NCBI GenBank assembly: GCA_034429975.1
Contig: DAOUFM010000118.1
Location: 22,195-86,194, forward strand
From: UBA6170 sp034429975
GTDB taxonomy: Bacteria > Chloroflexota > Anaerolineae > Anaerolineales > Anaerolineaceae
Direction: 5' to 3'
Length of the DNA stretch: 64,000 bases
Within the stretch, counting starts at the first letter, position 1; each line of letters begins with the position of its first letter. This document shows positions 25,586-35,113 of this stretch, in pieces. The notes under the pieces were generated by a model, which saw only the letters and a list, made by a program, of their open reading frames with translations, searched no databases and was not told the DNA's origin. Both the position numbers and the translations under genes were made by a program.

Positions 25586-27002
25586 TTTTTCTCTCCATTC
25601 CGATCACCCTCATGAAGAATGTGGTGTCCTGGGAATCTTTGCTCCGCAGGAAGATGTAGCCCGCATGGCTTTTTTTGGTCTGTTCGCCTTACAGCATCGC
25701 GGGCAGGATGCTACCGGGTTGGCAGTTTCAAATGGTGAGAGCATCCGTCTGCATAAAGATATCGGGTTGGTATCACACGTGTTTACACCAGGCGTTTTAG
25801 AAAAAATGGGCGGCGATTTTGCCATCGGGCATACCCGTTACACCATCGAAGGCGTTGCCACCGCCAGTAATTCACAACCCTTTATGCTCAACACCCAATT
25901 TGGCCCGTTAGCTCTGGCACATAATGGCAGTCTGGTCAATGCCCCCGAATTGCGCGAACGTTTGATGCGCTCCGGGGTTGGCTTAACTTCCAACACCGAT
26001 ACCGAAGTCATGCTCATGATGTTAGCCGGTGCGCACGGGGATACCTGGTTCGAACGCTTACAGGATGCGATGCAGCATTGGGTCGGCGCTTATTCTCTGG
26101 TGCTGCTTACCAAAGATCAGGTTTTTGCTGTACGTGACCCGTGGGGAATTCGCCCTTTAAGTGTGGGCTTACTGCCTAATGGCGGGCATGCTGCCGCTTC
26201 CGAGACCGGGGCTCTGATGACGCTGGGGTGTGAAGCGGTGCGTGAAGTGCAGCCGGGAGAGATTGTCGCCCTCAGCAATACCGCTTTAACCGTCAACCAG
26301 GCATTACGGCCAGCGAAAAAACGTGCTTTTTGTTCCTTTGAGCATGTGTATTTCTCCCGCCCGGATGCCTACTGGGACAGGCGCAGCGTCCATTCGGTGC
26401 GCCATCGTTTAGGAGTAGAGCTGGCTCACCAGGCGCCTACAGACGCAGATGTGGTCATCCCGATCCCGGATTCGTCCATCTCAGCAGCAATTGGCTATTC
26501 ACAGGCTTCCGGCATCCCCTACAACATCGGTTTCATTAAAAATCGCTACATTGGGCGTACCTTTATCGAACCCACCGATTTCCTGCGGAAACAGGGAGTC
26601 GCTCTGAAATACAATGTACTGGTAGAGACGGTATCCGACAAACGGGTAGTCATGGTGGACGATTCAATTGTGCGCGGTAACACTACCGGTCCCCTCATCC
26701 AATTGCTGCGCAAGGCTGGCGCCAGAGAAGTGCATGTGCGTATTTCCAGCCCGCCGGTGAGACATCCTTGCCATCTGGGCGTCAATATGGGAACGTATGC
26801 AGAATTAATTGCTGCCCATAAAAGCGTGGATGAAATTCGCCAGCATGTCGGCGCCGATTCTTTAGTCTACCTGACACTGGAAGGTATGATGAAAGCCATT
26901 GGCAGCGAAAATGGTTATTGTGCCGCCTGTTTCACCGGGATCAATCCGACTTTTATCCAAAATAATGACCGGAATGCTGGCAATAAAAACACAGAAGATT
27001 GA
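25572..27002 (+). CDS. purF: Amidophosphoribosyltransferase
   Basis: A 476-residue glutamine PRPP amidotransferase, the first committed step. A 16-residue propeptide ends before the N-terminal nucleophile in EECGVLGIF (Cys17). The PRPP loop is VVMVDDSIVRGNTTG. The C-terminal GYCAACFTG and an earlier RAFCSFEHVYF fit the Fe-S-containing Bacillus-type enzymes. I choose ATG 25572, which places Cys17 correctly; the frame is open upstream. It ends 13 bases before purDM. Confidence 0.95.
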   Translation: MENINFSLHSDHPHEECGVLGIFAPQEDVARMAFFGLFALQHRGQDATGLAVSNGESIRLHKDIGLVSHVFTPGVLEKMGGDFAIGHTRYTIEGVATASNSQPFMLNTQFGPLALAHNGSLVNAPELRERLMRSGVGLTSNTDTEVMLMMLAGAHGDTWFERLQDAMQHWVGAYSLVLLTKDQVFAVRDPWGIRPLSVGLLPNGGHAAASETGALMTLGCEAVREVQPGEIVALSNTALTVNQALRPAKKRAFCSFEHVYFSRPDAYWDRRSVHSVRHRLGVELAHQAPTDADVVIPIPDSSISAAIGYSQASGIPYNIGFIKNRYIGRTFIEPTDFLRKQGVALKYNVLVETVSDKRVVMVDDSIVRGNTTGPLIQLLRKAGAREVHVRISSPPVRHPCHLGVNMGTYAELIAAHKSVDEIRQHVGADSLVYLTLEGMMKAIGSENGYCAACFTGINPTFIQNNDRNAGNKNTED

Positions 27003-27015
27003 GCGGGAGGGAAGC

Positions 27016-29292
27016 ATGCGCGTATTACTGATTGGTTCGGGCGGTCGTGAACATGCCATCGCCTGGAAGCTGGCACAATCAAGCCGCCAACCTGAACTTT
27101 TCTTTGCCCCCGGCAATGACGCCATGGCAGAACTGGGCGCCTGTATTCCGCTGGCTGTCGAGGATGCAGCCGGGATAACCCAATTTGCAGTCCACAACGC
27201 AATTGACCTGGTGGTTATCGGACCAGAAGCTGCGCTGGCAGCCGGTGTTAGTGATGAAGTGTCAGCAGCCGGGATTGCCGTGTTCGGCCCAACCCGGGCT
27301 GCCGCTCAACTGGAAACTTCCAAAGCTTTTGCCAAGAATTTTATGCAGGAACGGAAAATCCCCACCGCTCATTTTGCTGTTTTTGAAGATTATCCAGCAG
27401 CCTGTGCTCATCTGGAGCAGATTGATTACCCGGTGGTGATCAAAGCTTCCGGATTAGCAGCCGGCAAAGGTGTCATCCTCCCGGAAAACAATCAGGAAGC
27501 TTTGGCTGCTTTGCAATCCATTTTCATAGAGAAAGTGTTTGGAGAGGCAGGCAGCCAGGTGGTCATAGAAGAACGCCTCACTGGCCCGGAGATTTCAGTA
27601 CAGGCTTTTTCAGATGGGCACAACCTGTCCCTGATACCTCCAGCTCAGGATCATAAACGCCTGCTAACCGGTGACCTGGGTCCCAATACCGGCGGAATGG
27701 GTGCCTATGCGCCGGCATCTCTCGTAAATGAACACCAATTGAGCGAAATTCAAAACACCATCCTGAAACCTGCCCTGGATGGCTTGCAGGCTTTGGGAAT
27801 CCCCTTTGTGGGCGTTTTGTATGCCGGCTTGATGCTTACCTCCGCTGGTCCACGAGTGTTGGAGTTCAATGCCCGTCTGGGCGACCCGGAAACTCAGGTA
27901 ATTCTGCCCTTGCTGAAAAGTGATTTGCTGGAAGTTATGCTGGCCTGCACGCACGGACGCCTGCAGGAGTTAGAGGTGCAGTGGTCAACACAGTCGGCGG
28001 TTTGTGTAGTGCTGGCATCCGCCGGATATCCTGGGAGATTACAAACCGGATTTCCGTTGACAGGTTTGAAACGGAATTTTCCAAATGGAATGCTCTTTCA
28101 TGCCGGCACACGCTGGCAGGAGGACCATTTCATTAATTCAGGCGGACGGGTGCTGGGGGTGACCGCCTGGGCAGACTCGTTACCAGACGCCATTGAAACT
28201 ACGTACCAGGCGGTAGAACAGATTCATTTTGATGGCAGACAATACCGGCAGGATATCGGACGAAAAGGCCTGCCAAAGCAAGCCCATTCGAATGCCTATC
28301 AGCAAGCCGGGGTCAATATTGATGCCGGCAACCAGGCAGTCCAGTTGATGAAAGCTGCTGTTCAATCCACCTTCACGCCCCAGGTGCTTTCTCAGGTGGG
28401 CAGTTTTGGCGGTTTGTTCGAAATCTCCCATCTGAAATCCGGAGCGATTCTGGTAGCCTCCACTGACGGGGTCGGTACCAAAGTAGAAATAGCTGCCCGG
28501 CTGGGTCGTTATCACGGCATTGGAGAGGACATTGTCAATCACTGTACCAATGACATCCTGGTACAGGGCGCCCATCCTCTTTTCTTCCTGGATTATTTCG
28601 CCACGGCGAAACTGCAACCTGAAATCGTGGCTGAAATTGTCAGCGGGATGGCGCATGCCTGCCGTGAGAATGGCTGTGCATTATTGGGCGGAGAAACTGC
28701 AGAAATGCCCGGTGTCTATCTTCCAGGAGCTTTTGATGTCGCCGGTACTATCGTCGGAGTTGTGCAACCAGACGTAATTCTCCCGCGTAAAGAGTTGGTC
28801 AGGCCCGGAGATTTTTTGATTGGCTTCCAGTCCAGCGGGCCGCATACCAACGGCTATTCCTTAATCCGCAATCTGTGTGAGAATGAAGATTTGCTGGCTG
28901 AGCGCTCTGACCTGGGGGGCAGCCTGGCCGATCTTCTGCTCGCCCCGCATCGTTCCTATCTAAAATTGCTCCATCCTTACCTCAGTCATTTCAAAGCGCT
29001 GGCACATATCACCGGCGGCGGATTCATCGAGAATATTCCACGAGTGTTACCGGACCATCTTCAGGTGGTAATTGAACGGCATGGCTGGCAAATTCCTCCG
29101 CTTTACCATTGGTTACAGCAAAAGGGACAGATTGGCGACGAGGAAATGGCACGCGTCTTCAATTTGGGGATTGGCATGGTCGCGATCATTGACCCGGCCG
29201 AGTGGGATAATCTCCGTTCGTTAATTCCAGAAACTGGTTTTGTGATCGGTTATGTCAGCGAGCAACAAACATCCCGGGTGGTGTTGAAATGA
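27016..29292 (+). CDS. purD-purM: Bifunctional GAR synthetase - AIR synthetase (PurD-PurM fusion)
   Basis: A 758-residue fusion. Residues 1-~420 are PurD: VLLIGSGGREHAIAWKL at the start, then ASGLAAGKGV, GDLGPNTGGMGAY and LEFNARLGDPETQ. Residues ~430-758 are PurM: YQQAGVNIDAGNQAV, ASTDGVGTKVEIA, LLGGETAEMPGVY and HITGGGFIENIPRVLP. The linker is only about ten residues. No stop or frameshift separates the halves. The start ATG has GGGAGG six bases upstream. It overlaps purN by four bases. The order D-M-N is that of animal GART. Confidence 0.95.
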   Translation: MRVLLIGSGGREHAIAWKLAQSSRQPELFFAPGNDAMAELGACIPLAVEDAAGITQFAVHNAIDLVVIGPEAALAAGVSDEVSAAGIAVFGPTRAAAQLETSKAFAKNFMQERKIPTAHFAVFEDYPAACAHLEQIDYPVVIKASGLAAGKGVILPENNQEALAALQSIFIEKVFGEAGSQVVIEERLTGPEISVQAFSDGHNLSLIPPAQDHKRLLTGDLGPNTGGMGAYAPASLVNEHQLSEIQNTILKPALDGLQALGIPFVGVLYAGLMLTSAGPRVLEFNARLGDPETQVILPLLKSDLLEVMLACTHGRLQELEVQWSTQSAVCVVLASAGYPGRLQTGFPLTGLKRNFPNGMLFHAGTRWQEDHFINSGGRVLGVTAWADSLPDAIETTYQAVEQIHFDGRQYRQDIGRKGLPKQAHSNAYQQAGVNIDAGNQAVQLMKAAVQSTFTPQVLSQVGSFGGLFEISHLKSGAILVASTDGVGTKVEIAARLGRYHGIGEDIVNHCTNDILVQGAHPLFFLDYFATAKLQPEIVAEIVSGMAHACRENGCALLGGETAEMPGVYLPGAFDVAGTIVGVVQPDVILPRKELVRPGDFLIGFQSSGPHTNGYSLIRNLCENEDLLAERSDLGGSLADLLLAPHRSYLKLLHPYLSHFKALAHITGGGFIENIPRVLPDHLQVVIERHGWQIPPLYHWLQQKGQIGDEEMARVFNLGIGMVAIIDPAEWDNLRSLIPETGFVIGYVSEQQTSRVVLK

Positions 29293-29924
29293 CAGCTTTA
29301 GCGAACAAAGCGCGTCTGGTTGTGCTGATTTCTGGAAATGGCTCCAATCTGCAAGCGATCATTAATGCTATTCAATCCGGTCATCTCCCCGCAGAAATCA
29401 TGGCGGTGGTATCCAATCAAGCCGGTGTCTTCGGTTTGGAACGTGCCTCTATTGCTGGTATCCCCGCATTGATATTCCCAAAATTGAAAGACCAGACCCG
29501 GGAAGAATATGATGCTCAATTAGCCCGTCTGATCCAACCCTTTGCCCCTGATTGGGTGCTTCTGGCTGGCTGGATGCGGATCCTGACCCTAGATTTTCTG
29601 GGGCAATTCCCTGGCCGGGTGATCAACCTCCACCCGGCGTTACCAGGCGCCTTCCCAGGCACCCACGCCATCGAGCGCGCCTATGCAGCCTTTCAGCGCG
29701 GGGAAATTCAGGAAACCGGTGTAATGGTGCATCTGGTACCGGATGCCGGCGTCGATACAGGTCCCGTGGTGGCTCAGGCGGCAGTACCGATCTTGCCGGA
29801 GGATACGTTGGCTGATCTCGAAAAAAGAATCCATCAGACAGAGCATCGTTTGCTGGTTGAAACCTTAATGCAATTAATTTCCAAGGAGGAAACAAATGCC
29901 AAAAGCACTTCTATCTGTTCATGA
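29289..29924 (+). CDS. purN: GAR transformylase
   Basis: A 211-residue phosphoribosylglycinamide formyltransferase using 10-formyl-THF. Motifs are VLISGNGSNLQAII at the start, VLLAGWMRIL, the catalytic INLHPALPGAFPGTHAIERA, and TGVMVHLVPDAGVDTGPV. It overlaps purDM by four bases and purH by 29 bases, with the purH ribosome binding site inside its last codons, which explains its unusual Lys/Ser-rich tail. Confidence 0.95.
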   Translation: MTALANKARLVVLISGNGSNLQAIINAIQSGHLPAEIMAVVSNQAGVFGLERASIAGIPALIFPKLKDQTREEYDAQLARLIQPFAPDWVLLAGWMRILTLDFLGQFPGRVINLHPALPGAFPGTHAIERAYAAFQRGEIQETGVMVHLVPDAGVDTGPVVAQAAVPILPEDTLADLEKRIHQTEHRLLVETLMQLISKEETNAKSTSICS

Positions 29925-31395
29925 CAAAACCGGGTTGGTTGAATTTGCCCAGGCACTCCATCAACTGGGGTGGGAACTGATCGCCAGCGGAGGTACTGCG
30001 CGTTTATTACGCGAGAATCGTCTGCCGATCACTGAGGTGTCAGAGTACACCAGATCACCCGAGATCCTGGGCGGCCGGGTGAAGACGCTGCATCCCGCCA
30101 TCCACGGTGGCATTCTGGCGCGTGGCACCCGGGAACATCAGAGCGAATTAGAGCAATTGAACTGGCAGTACATTGATCTGGTAGTGGTCAATTTGTATCC
30201 TTTTGAAGCCACCATCGCCCAGCCAGATGTCTCGCTGGCTGAAGCGATCGAACAGATTGATATCGGTGGCGTCGCCCTTATCCGCGCAGCCGCCAAGAAT
30301 CATGAACGTGTCACCCTGATTTGTGACCCGGGTGACTACAACCAGGTGCAATTGGCACTTAAAAATGGTGGGATAAGCCCAGAATTAAGGCGGGAACTGG
30401 CTATCAAAGGCTTCTGTACTACCACCCATTACGACGCCATCATTGCTGATTATCTGAGCGGATCAGAAACGCAAAGCTTGCATTTGTACCCTATCCAATC
30501 TTTACGCTATGGCGAAAACCCGCATCAATCTGCACAGTTATTCGCTTATCAAGCCGGGCAGGCCCCATTGGGAGGTCGTGTCTTGCAGGGCAAAGAACTC
30601 TCCTACAACAACCTGCTCGACCTGGACGCAGCCTGGCGCGCGGTGATCAGTTTTGAGGAGTGCAGTGTTGCCATTGTTAAACATCTCTCACCCTGTGGCA
30701 TTGCCTCAGCAGAACGCCAGGTGGAAGCCTACCAGCACGCTCTGGAAAGTGACCCGGTTTCTGCTTTTGGCGGAATCGTCGCTTTTAACCGACCATTAGA
30801 TGGGGAGACCGCTGAAAGCGTCAGCCAGTTGTTTGTCGAATGTATCGCAGCGCCTGGATTCAGCCCGGCTGCATTGGAGATTCTTGGACAGAAAAAGAAT
30901 TTGCGCTTGCTGGAAATGCCCAATCTCGAAGTTGAGCCACTGGTGGAATATCGCTCCATTGTCCGCGGTTTATTACAACAAACTGTCGATCTGGGTGATC
31001 CCAAGGGCACGCACTGGCGGGTGGTGACCGAGAAACAGCCAACATCAGAACAATATGATGATTTGATGTTCGCCTGGAAAGCCTGCCAGCACGTCAAATC
31101 CAACGCGATTGTTTTTGCCAAAGGCAAAGCCACAGTTGGTATCGGGGGCGGGCAACCTAATCGGGTGGACTGCGTCGTCATGGCAGCCCAACGCGCCGGT
31201 GAGAAAGCCCGCGGAGCAGTGATGGCATCGGATGCCTTCTTTCCATTCTCTGACTCAGTCGAAAAAGCCGCGGCTGCCGGAGTGGTTGCTATTGTCCAGC
31301 CAGGCGGGTCTGTCCGCGATCAGGAATCGATTGATCTCTGCAATCGGCTGGGCATCAGTATGGTATTCACCGCTGTCCGTCATTTCAGGCACTAA
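29896..31395 (+). CDS. purH: Bifunctional AICAR transformylase / IMP cyclohydrolase
   Basis: A 499-residue enzyme for the last two steps to IMP. The N-terminal cyclohydrolase domain shows ALLSVHDKTGLVEFAQAL, SGGTARLLRE and GGRVKTLHPAIHGGIL. The C-terminal transformylase has LRYGENPHQSAQLF, the catalytic-site KHLSPCGIA, SDAFFPFSDSVEKAAAAG and QPGGSVRDQE. AAGGAGG precedes its ATG within purN. It is the last gene of the operon; purB is not in this window. Confidence 0.95.
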   Translation: MPKALLSVHDKTGLVEFAQALHQLGWELIASGGTARLLRENRLPITEVSEYTRSPEILGGRVKTLHPAIHGGILARGTREHQSELEQLNWQYIDLVVVNLYPFEATIAQPDVSLAEAIEQIDIGGVALIRAAAKNHERVTLICDPGDYNQVQLALKNGGISPELRRELAIKGFCTTTHYDAIIADYLSGSETQSLHLYPIQSLRYGENPHQSAQLFAYQAGQAPLGGRVLQGKELSYNNLLDLDAAWRAVISFEECSVAIVKHLSPCGIASAERQVEAYQHALESDPVSAFGGIVAFNRPLDGETAESVSQLFVECIAAPGFSPAALEILGQKKNLRLLEMPNLEVEPLVEYRSIVRGLLQQTVDLGDPKGTHWRVVTEKQPTSEQYDDLMFAWKACQHVKSNAIVFAKGKATVGIGGGQPNRVDCVVMAAQRAGEKARGAVMASDAFFPFSDSVEKAAAAGVVAIVQPGGSVRDQESIDLCNRLGISMVFTAVRHFRH

Positions 31396-31452
31396 AGACA
31401 ATTTAACTGCACAGACTTATTGCAAAGGAAAAACAACAGGTTTATCGGTCAC

Positions 31453-31480
31453 TTGACGCGCGGAGAAAAAACCTTATAAT
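31453..31480 (+). promoter_or_regulatory. Sigma-70-like promoter for the 70-residue protein
   Basis: TTGACG at 31453-31458 and TATAAT at 31475-31480 are 16 bases apart. Its position rules out the earlier start at 31479 for the next gene and supports ATG 31524. Confidence 0.65.
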
Positions 31481-31523
31481 GCATTTAAAGGCTTATCTAA
31501 ATCAAGCCGGATTGGAGATCGTT

Positions 31524-31736
31524 ATGGCTGAGAAAACAAGCGAAGGACCGAAGAACCCGAAAATTAAAGAAGCCCGCGAACATATGCGCGCTGCCCGTGA
31601 AAACATGCATAAAGTTGCAGAATCATTTCTTCCTGAAGGCGTGCGCGATCATCAACGCGCCGCTCGGAAAGAATTTCTATTGGGACTGCGCAGTCTCTTA
31701 GATGCGGCCATCGAACAATCTGAAAAAACAAATTAA
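31524..31736 (+). CDS. Small conserved-looking helical protein, function unknown
   Basis: A 70-residue, strongly charged protein predicted to be mostly helical: EAREHMRAARENMHKVAESF, then EGVRDHQRAARKEFLLGL and a terminal helix. There is no signal or membrane segment. The amphipathic heptad-like spacing could support a coiled coil. GGAG lies seven bases before ATG 31524. It is a single-gene unit with its own promoter and a terminator. Confidence 0.65.
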   Translation: MAEKTSEGPKNPKIKEAREHMRAARENMHKVAESFLPEGVRDHQRAARKEFLLGLRSLLDAAIEQSEKTN

Positions 31737-31756
31737 TTTCTAACCAAGCGTAAATT

Positions 31757-31795
31757 AAAAAGAGCATGCTGATCCTTTTCAGGCATGCTCTTTTT
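31757..31795. terminator. Bidirectional intrinsic terminator
   Basis: A 13-bp stem, AAAAAGAGCATGC with GCATGCTCTTTTT, extends inward as TGA/TCA. A-run and T-run flanks make it usable in both directions between convergent genes. Confidence 0.85.
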
Positions 31796-31809
31796 GGTTA
31801 AGATTTTTG

Positions 31810-33465
31810 TTACCGCCTCAGGAGGATGATCAAGAATAAAATTCCAGCCATGCTGAAGAAAAGCGTTGCCACCAACCCTTCGCCCCCCAGAAAGAACTGT
31901 CCGCCTGCTAAAAAGAAAGCCGCGAAAAGAATCGCCAGTGTCGTTTTCCGTTGTGCTCTCTGGAGATGTTCAAACTCACGATGCAGCCCTGGCACCCGAA
32001 CGTCCAGGCGTCCCTGTTCCAAGCGTGTCATCAGGTTATCGGCCCTGGCTGGTAGGCGAATCGCCAGTTGAAACAGCCGGGTGATTTCGCTCCAGATCAT
32101 GGACCAGCGATCATCCTGATCCTGACCTGACAGTTTGCCAGTGTAAGGAACGATGTTCTCAAAGATATTGAAATCCGGGTCCAGCCCGGTGCAAATTCCG
32201 GAAAGGATGCTGACACAACGCCCCAGTAAAATGATATTATCCGGGGCTTGAAAAGGCATTTCATACAACAGATCCTCGAACTCCTTCATAAAATCTCTGG
32301 CTTCAGAGGCGTGCATCGACATCAATTGGCTGGTGGATTTCCCCCAAAAGCGGTCAAACACCCGTTGGCTGGCTCGTTCAAGCAAATCCAGGTTGGTGCC
32401 TGGCAGCAAGATATCCAGCATTTCGTATGCTTTAATCAACCGGGCGGCGTCCTGCGTTCCGATCGCCAGAACAACCTCTTTCAGTCCATTGTAAGTATTT
32501 TCTGCGAGCGTGTCTGCCATCCCAAAATCGACAAATGTGATTTTCCAGTTCTCCGGGTCATCTCCATCAGCAGCCGGTTGGACAAACAGGTTGCCGGGAT
32601 GCGGGTCGGCATGAAAGAAGCGATCCTCAAAAATCTGTTTTAAATAAGCATTGAACAGCTGTTTCGCCACCGCACTGCGATCAATTCCTGCTTTTTCAAT
32701 CGCTTCGTAATCTGTGATCTTAATACCCATCACATTCTCCAGGGTAAGAACCCGTTTCGTGGTATGACTCCAGATCACTTTCGGAACGCGAATATTCGGT
32801 AGATCCTTAAAGTTTTCAGCAAACACCTCAGCATTTTTACCTTCATGGATGTAATCGATCTCTTCATATAAGGTGGCACTGAATTCATCGATCAGACGGG
32901 GCAAATTGGCATGCCGGCTGATGGGTTTATATTTCTGCAACCAATAGCCGACAATTTCGAGGGCTGACAGGTCAATTTTGACAATCTCCTCAATGCGCGG
33001 GCGCTGTACTTTAACCACCACCTCAGGGATTTGAACCTCACCAGCGTCTTTCTGACGCAGACGGGCAACATACACCTGCCCGATCGAAGCGGATGCAAAG
33101 GGTTGTGTATCAAATTCAGCAAAGACCTGCTTCATCGGTAAACCAAATTCAGCTTCAATCAAGGTTTTAATTGGTTCAAACGGCGCCGGCAGCACTTCAT
33201 CCTGTAAACCAGCCAATTCCTCGGTCACTTCACGCGGCATTACATCCAGGCGAGCTGACAGGAACTGCCCCATCTTGATCAGCACACCACCCATCCGGAT
33301 GGCTAATAAGCGAAAGCGTTGGGCTATTTTTCGAATACGCCCTGAACGGGTAGCTCTTGATAAGCGTCTCAATCCCAGGCGCGGAAGAATCAGATCCCAC
33401 CAAATGACTCCCAGAATGGTCAAGCCAAAGAAAAACAGGATGCGGTAATAACGGTGTCGTAACAT
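31810..33465 (-). CDS. ABC1/UbiB-family atypical kinase
   Basis: A 551-residue ABC1/AarF protein, an atypical kinase-like ATPase family linked to quinone or lipid metabolism. The KxGQ motif is in GGVLIKMGQFLSARLD. Other family elements: ASIGQVYVARL, the HADPHPGNLF catalytic segment and ITFVDFGMAD. Two hydrophobic helices end the protein (about 505-550) and one begins it, suggesting membrane attachment. ATG 33465 lies exactly seven bases after a TATAAT, so the mRNA may be leaderless; a TTG at 33489 would lie upstream of that promoter. Confidence 0.88.
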   Translation of the reverse strand: MLRHRYYRILFFFGLTILGVIWWDLILPRLGLRRLSRATRSGRIRKIAQRFRLLAIRMGGVLIKMGQFLSARLDVMPREVTEELAGLQDEVLPAPFEPIKTLIEAEFGLPMKQVFAEFDTQPFASASIGQVYVARLRQKDAGEVQIPEVVVKVQRPRIEEIVKIDLSALEIVGYWLQKYKPISRHANLPRLIDEFSATLYEEIDYIHEGKNAEVFAENFKDLPNIRVPKVIWSHTTKRVLTLENVMGIKITDYEAIEKAGIDRSAVAKQLFNAYLKQIFEDRFFHADPHPGNLFVQPAADGDDPENWKITFVDFGMADTLAENTYNGLKEVVLAIGTQDAARLIKAYEMLDILLPGTNLDLLERASQRVFDRFWGKSTSQLMSMHASEARDFMKEFEDLLYEMPFQAPDNIILLGRCVSILSGICTGLDPDFNIFENIVPYTGKLSGQDQDDRWSMIWSEITRLFQLAIRLPARADNLMTRLEQGRLDVRVPGLHREFEHLQRAQRKTTLAILFAAFFLAGGQFFLGGEGLVATLFFSMAGILFLIILLRR

Positions 33466-33472
33466 TAAACTG

Positions 33473-33478
33473 ATTATA
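33473..33478 (-). promoter_or_regulatory. -10 element placing the transcript start at the ABC1 kinase ATG
   Basis: TATAAT reading leftward, followed by seven bases and ATG. No ribosome binding site exists between them. No strong -35 is seen. Confidence 0.45.
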
Positions 33479-33534
33479 CTCTGCGCCAAATAATAATCGT
33501 CTCATTAGCTGTATTTACCTTTATTCTTAAAATG

Positions 33535-33576
33535 AAAAAGTGTGTGGCTCAAGAATTAATAAGCGACACACTTTTT
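33535..33576 (-). terminator. Terminator at the end of the liv operon
   Basis: AAAAAGTGTGT pairs with ACACACTTTTT around an inner GCT/AGC pair and an AT-rich loop. Reading leftward the stem ends in a T-run. It lies about 54 bases past the livF stop. Confidence 0.75.
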
Positions 33577-33629
33577 CTTTTTTCATCACTTTCCGAATAT
33601 TCAAATTATCTTTCCAGAATGATTTTTTA

Positions 33630-34349
33630 TTATCCTCCCAGGTAAGCCTCTTTCACTTTCGGATTGCCTAGCAATTCCACACCGGTTCCGGTTTGAGAAA
33701 TGGTACCGGTCTCAAGAACATAACCCCGATTTGCCAACCGTAGAGCCATGTTGGCATTCTGTTCCACCAGCAAAATGGTGGTGCCAGTCTGATTGATCTC
33801 CTGCAGAACCCTGAAAATTTCACGGACCAGCACCGGCGCCAATCCCATGGAGGGCTCATCCAACAGCATCATTTTTCCCCGGCTCATTAACGCCCGACCG
33901 ACTGCCAGCATCTGCTGCTCACCACCGGACAGCGTGCCACCTAATTGTCCACGCCTTTCTTCCAGGCGGGGAAAAATTTCAAAAACACGTTTGTAGTCTT
34001 TATCCAGTTCTGATTTGTCTTTTCGGCTCCAGGTGGCCAGTTTCAGGTTTTCCAAAACGGTCAGGTTTCCAAAGATACCACGCCCTTCCGGAACCTGAGC
34101 AATTCCCATCCCAACAATTTTGTCGGCAGAAATAGCGTTCAGACTTTTCCCTTGATAGGTGACCGAGCCTTTATAGGGCACCAAACCGGAAATAGCACGC
34201 AAAGTAGAAGATTTTCCAGCTCCATTGGCGCCAATTAAAGTGACAATTTCGCCTTCATACACATCGAAGGAGATGCCTTTTACAGCCTTGATATTTCCAT
34301 AGGAAATCGTTAATTCTTTGACGGATAAGGTGATCTCCGCTGAACTCAT
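33630..34349 (-). CDS. livF: Branched-chain amino acid ABC transporter ATPase LivF
   Basis: A 239-residue ATPase energising the Liv importer. Walker A is GANGAGKSST (about 36-45), the signature LSGGEQQML and Walker B MMLLDEPSMGLAP, the latter typical of LivF. VEQNANMALRLANRGYVLETG near the end is also a LivF trait. It overlaps livG by four bases and is last in the operon. Confidence 0.94.
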   Translation of the reverse strand: MSSAEITLSVKELTISYGNIKAVKGISFDVYEGEIVTLIGANGAGKSSTLRAISGLVPYKGSVTYQGKSLNAISADKIVGMGIAQVPEGRGIFGNLTVLENLKLATWSRKDKSELDKDYKRVFEIFPRLEERRGQLGGTLSGGEQQMLAVGRALMSRGKMMLLDEPSMGLAPVLVREIFRVLQEINQTGTTILLVEQNANMALRLANRGYVLETGTISQTGTGVELLGNPKVKEAYLGG

Positions 34350-35113
34350 AGTTCACCTCCTTCTCCCAGATAGGCTTCAAGAACTTTTGGATTATTCTGA
34401 ATTTCATGTGGCAGCCCTTCCGCCAGAGTAGCACCAAAATCCAGGACTTTTAAGCGCTCACAAACGCCCATCACCAACCTCATTTGATGTTCAATCAAGA
34501 TGATGGTTAGTTTAAATTCTTTCCGAATCCAGGTAATAAACTCCATCAATTGCACGATTTCATTAGGGTTCATCCCGGCGGCTGGTTCGTCCAACAATAG
34601 AATTTTCGGATGGGTCGCCAGTGCACGAGCAATTTCCAACCGGCGTTGTGACCCATAAGGTAGATTCTTGGCGGCTTCATCCGCTAAATCCTGCAACTTG
34701 AACACCGCCAAAAGGTCCATCGAATCATTGGTGATACGGTGCTCCTCTTCTTTGTAACGCCCCATGTGAAACATTCCCTCTAATGGGTTGTAATCAGTTT
34801 GCGAATAATGCGCAATGCGTACATTATCCAGCACAGAAAGATCCCTAAAGAGTCGGATGTTCTGGAACGTTCTGGCGATACCCAAAGCGGTGATCTGGTT
34901 GGGAGTTTTTCCGACCAATTCAACGCCTTCCATGGTAATACTACCCTTTGAGGCTTTATAGACACCTGTTATCAGGTTGAAGACTGTTGTCTTACCGGCA
35001 CCATTCGGGCCTATGATGCCCACCAGTTCAAAGGGTTGTAAATCAAGATTAAAGTTGGAGACCGCGCATAGTCCGCCAAAGTAGTGGGTTACTTCTTTAG
35101 CCTGCAGCAACAT
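34346..35113 (-). CDS. livG: Branched-chain amino acid ABC transporter ATPase LivG
   Basis: A 255-residue ATPase paired with LivF. Walker A GPNGAGKTTVFNLITG, then ARTFQNIRLF, the signature-like LPYGSQRRLEIARAL and LLLDEPAAGMNP, a classic LivG set. ATG 35113 has AGGAGG six bases upstream and is preferred to the longer open frame. It overlaps livM by 17 bases. Confidence 0.94.
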   Translation of the reverse strand: MLLQAKEVTHYFGGLCAVSNFNLDLQPFELVGIIGPNGAGKTTVFNLITGVYKASKGSITMEGVELVGKTPNQITALGIARTFQNIRLFRDLSVLDNVRIAHYSQTDYNPLEGMFHMGRYKEEEHRITNDSMDLLAVFKLQDLADEAAKNLPYGSQRRLEIARALATHPKILLLDEPAAGMNPNEIVQLMEFITWIRKEFKLTIILIEHQMRLVMGVCERLKVLDFGATLAEGLPHEIQNNPKVLEAYLGEGGEL

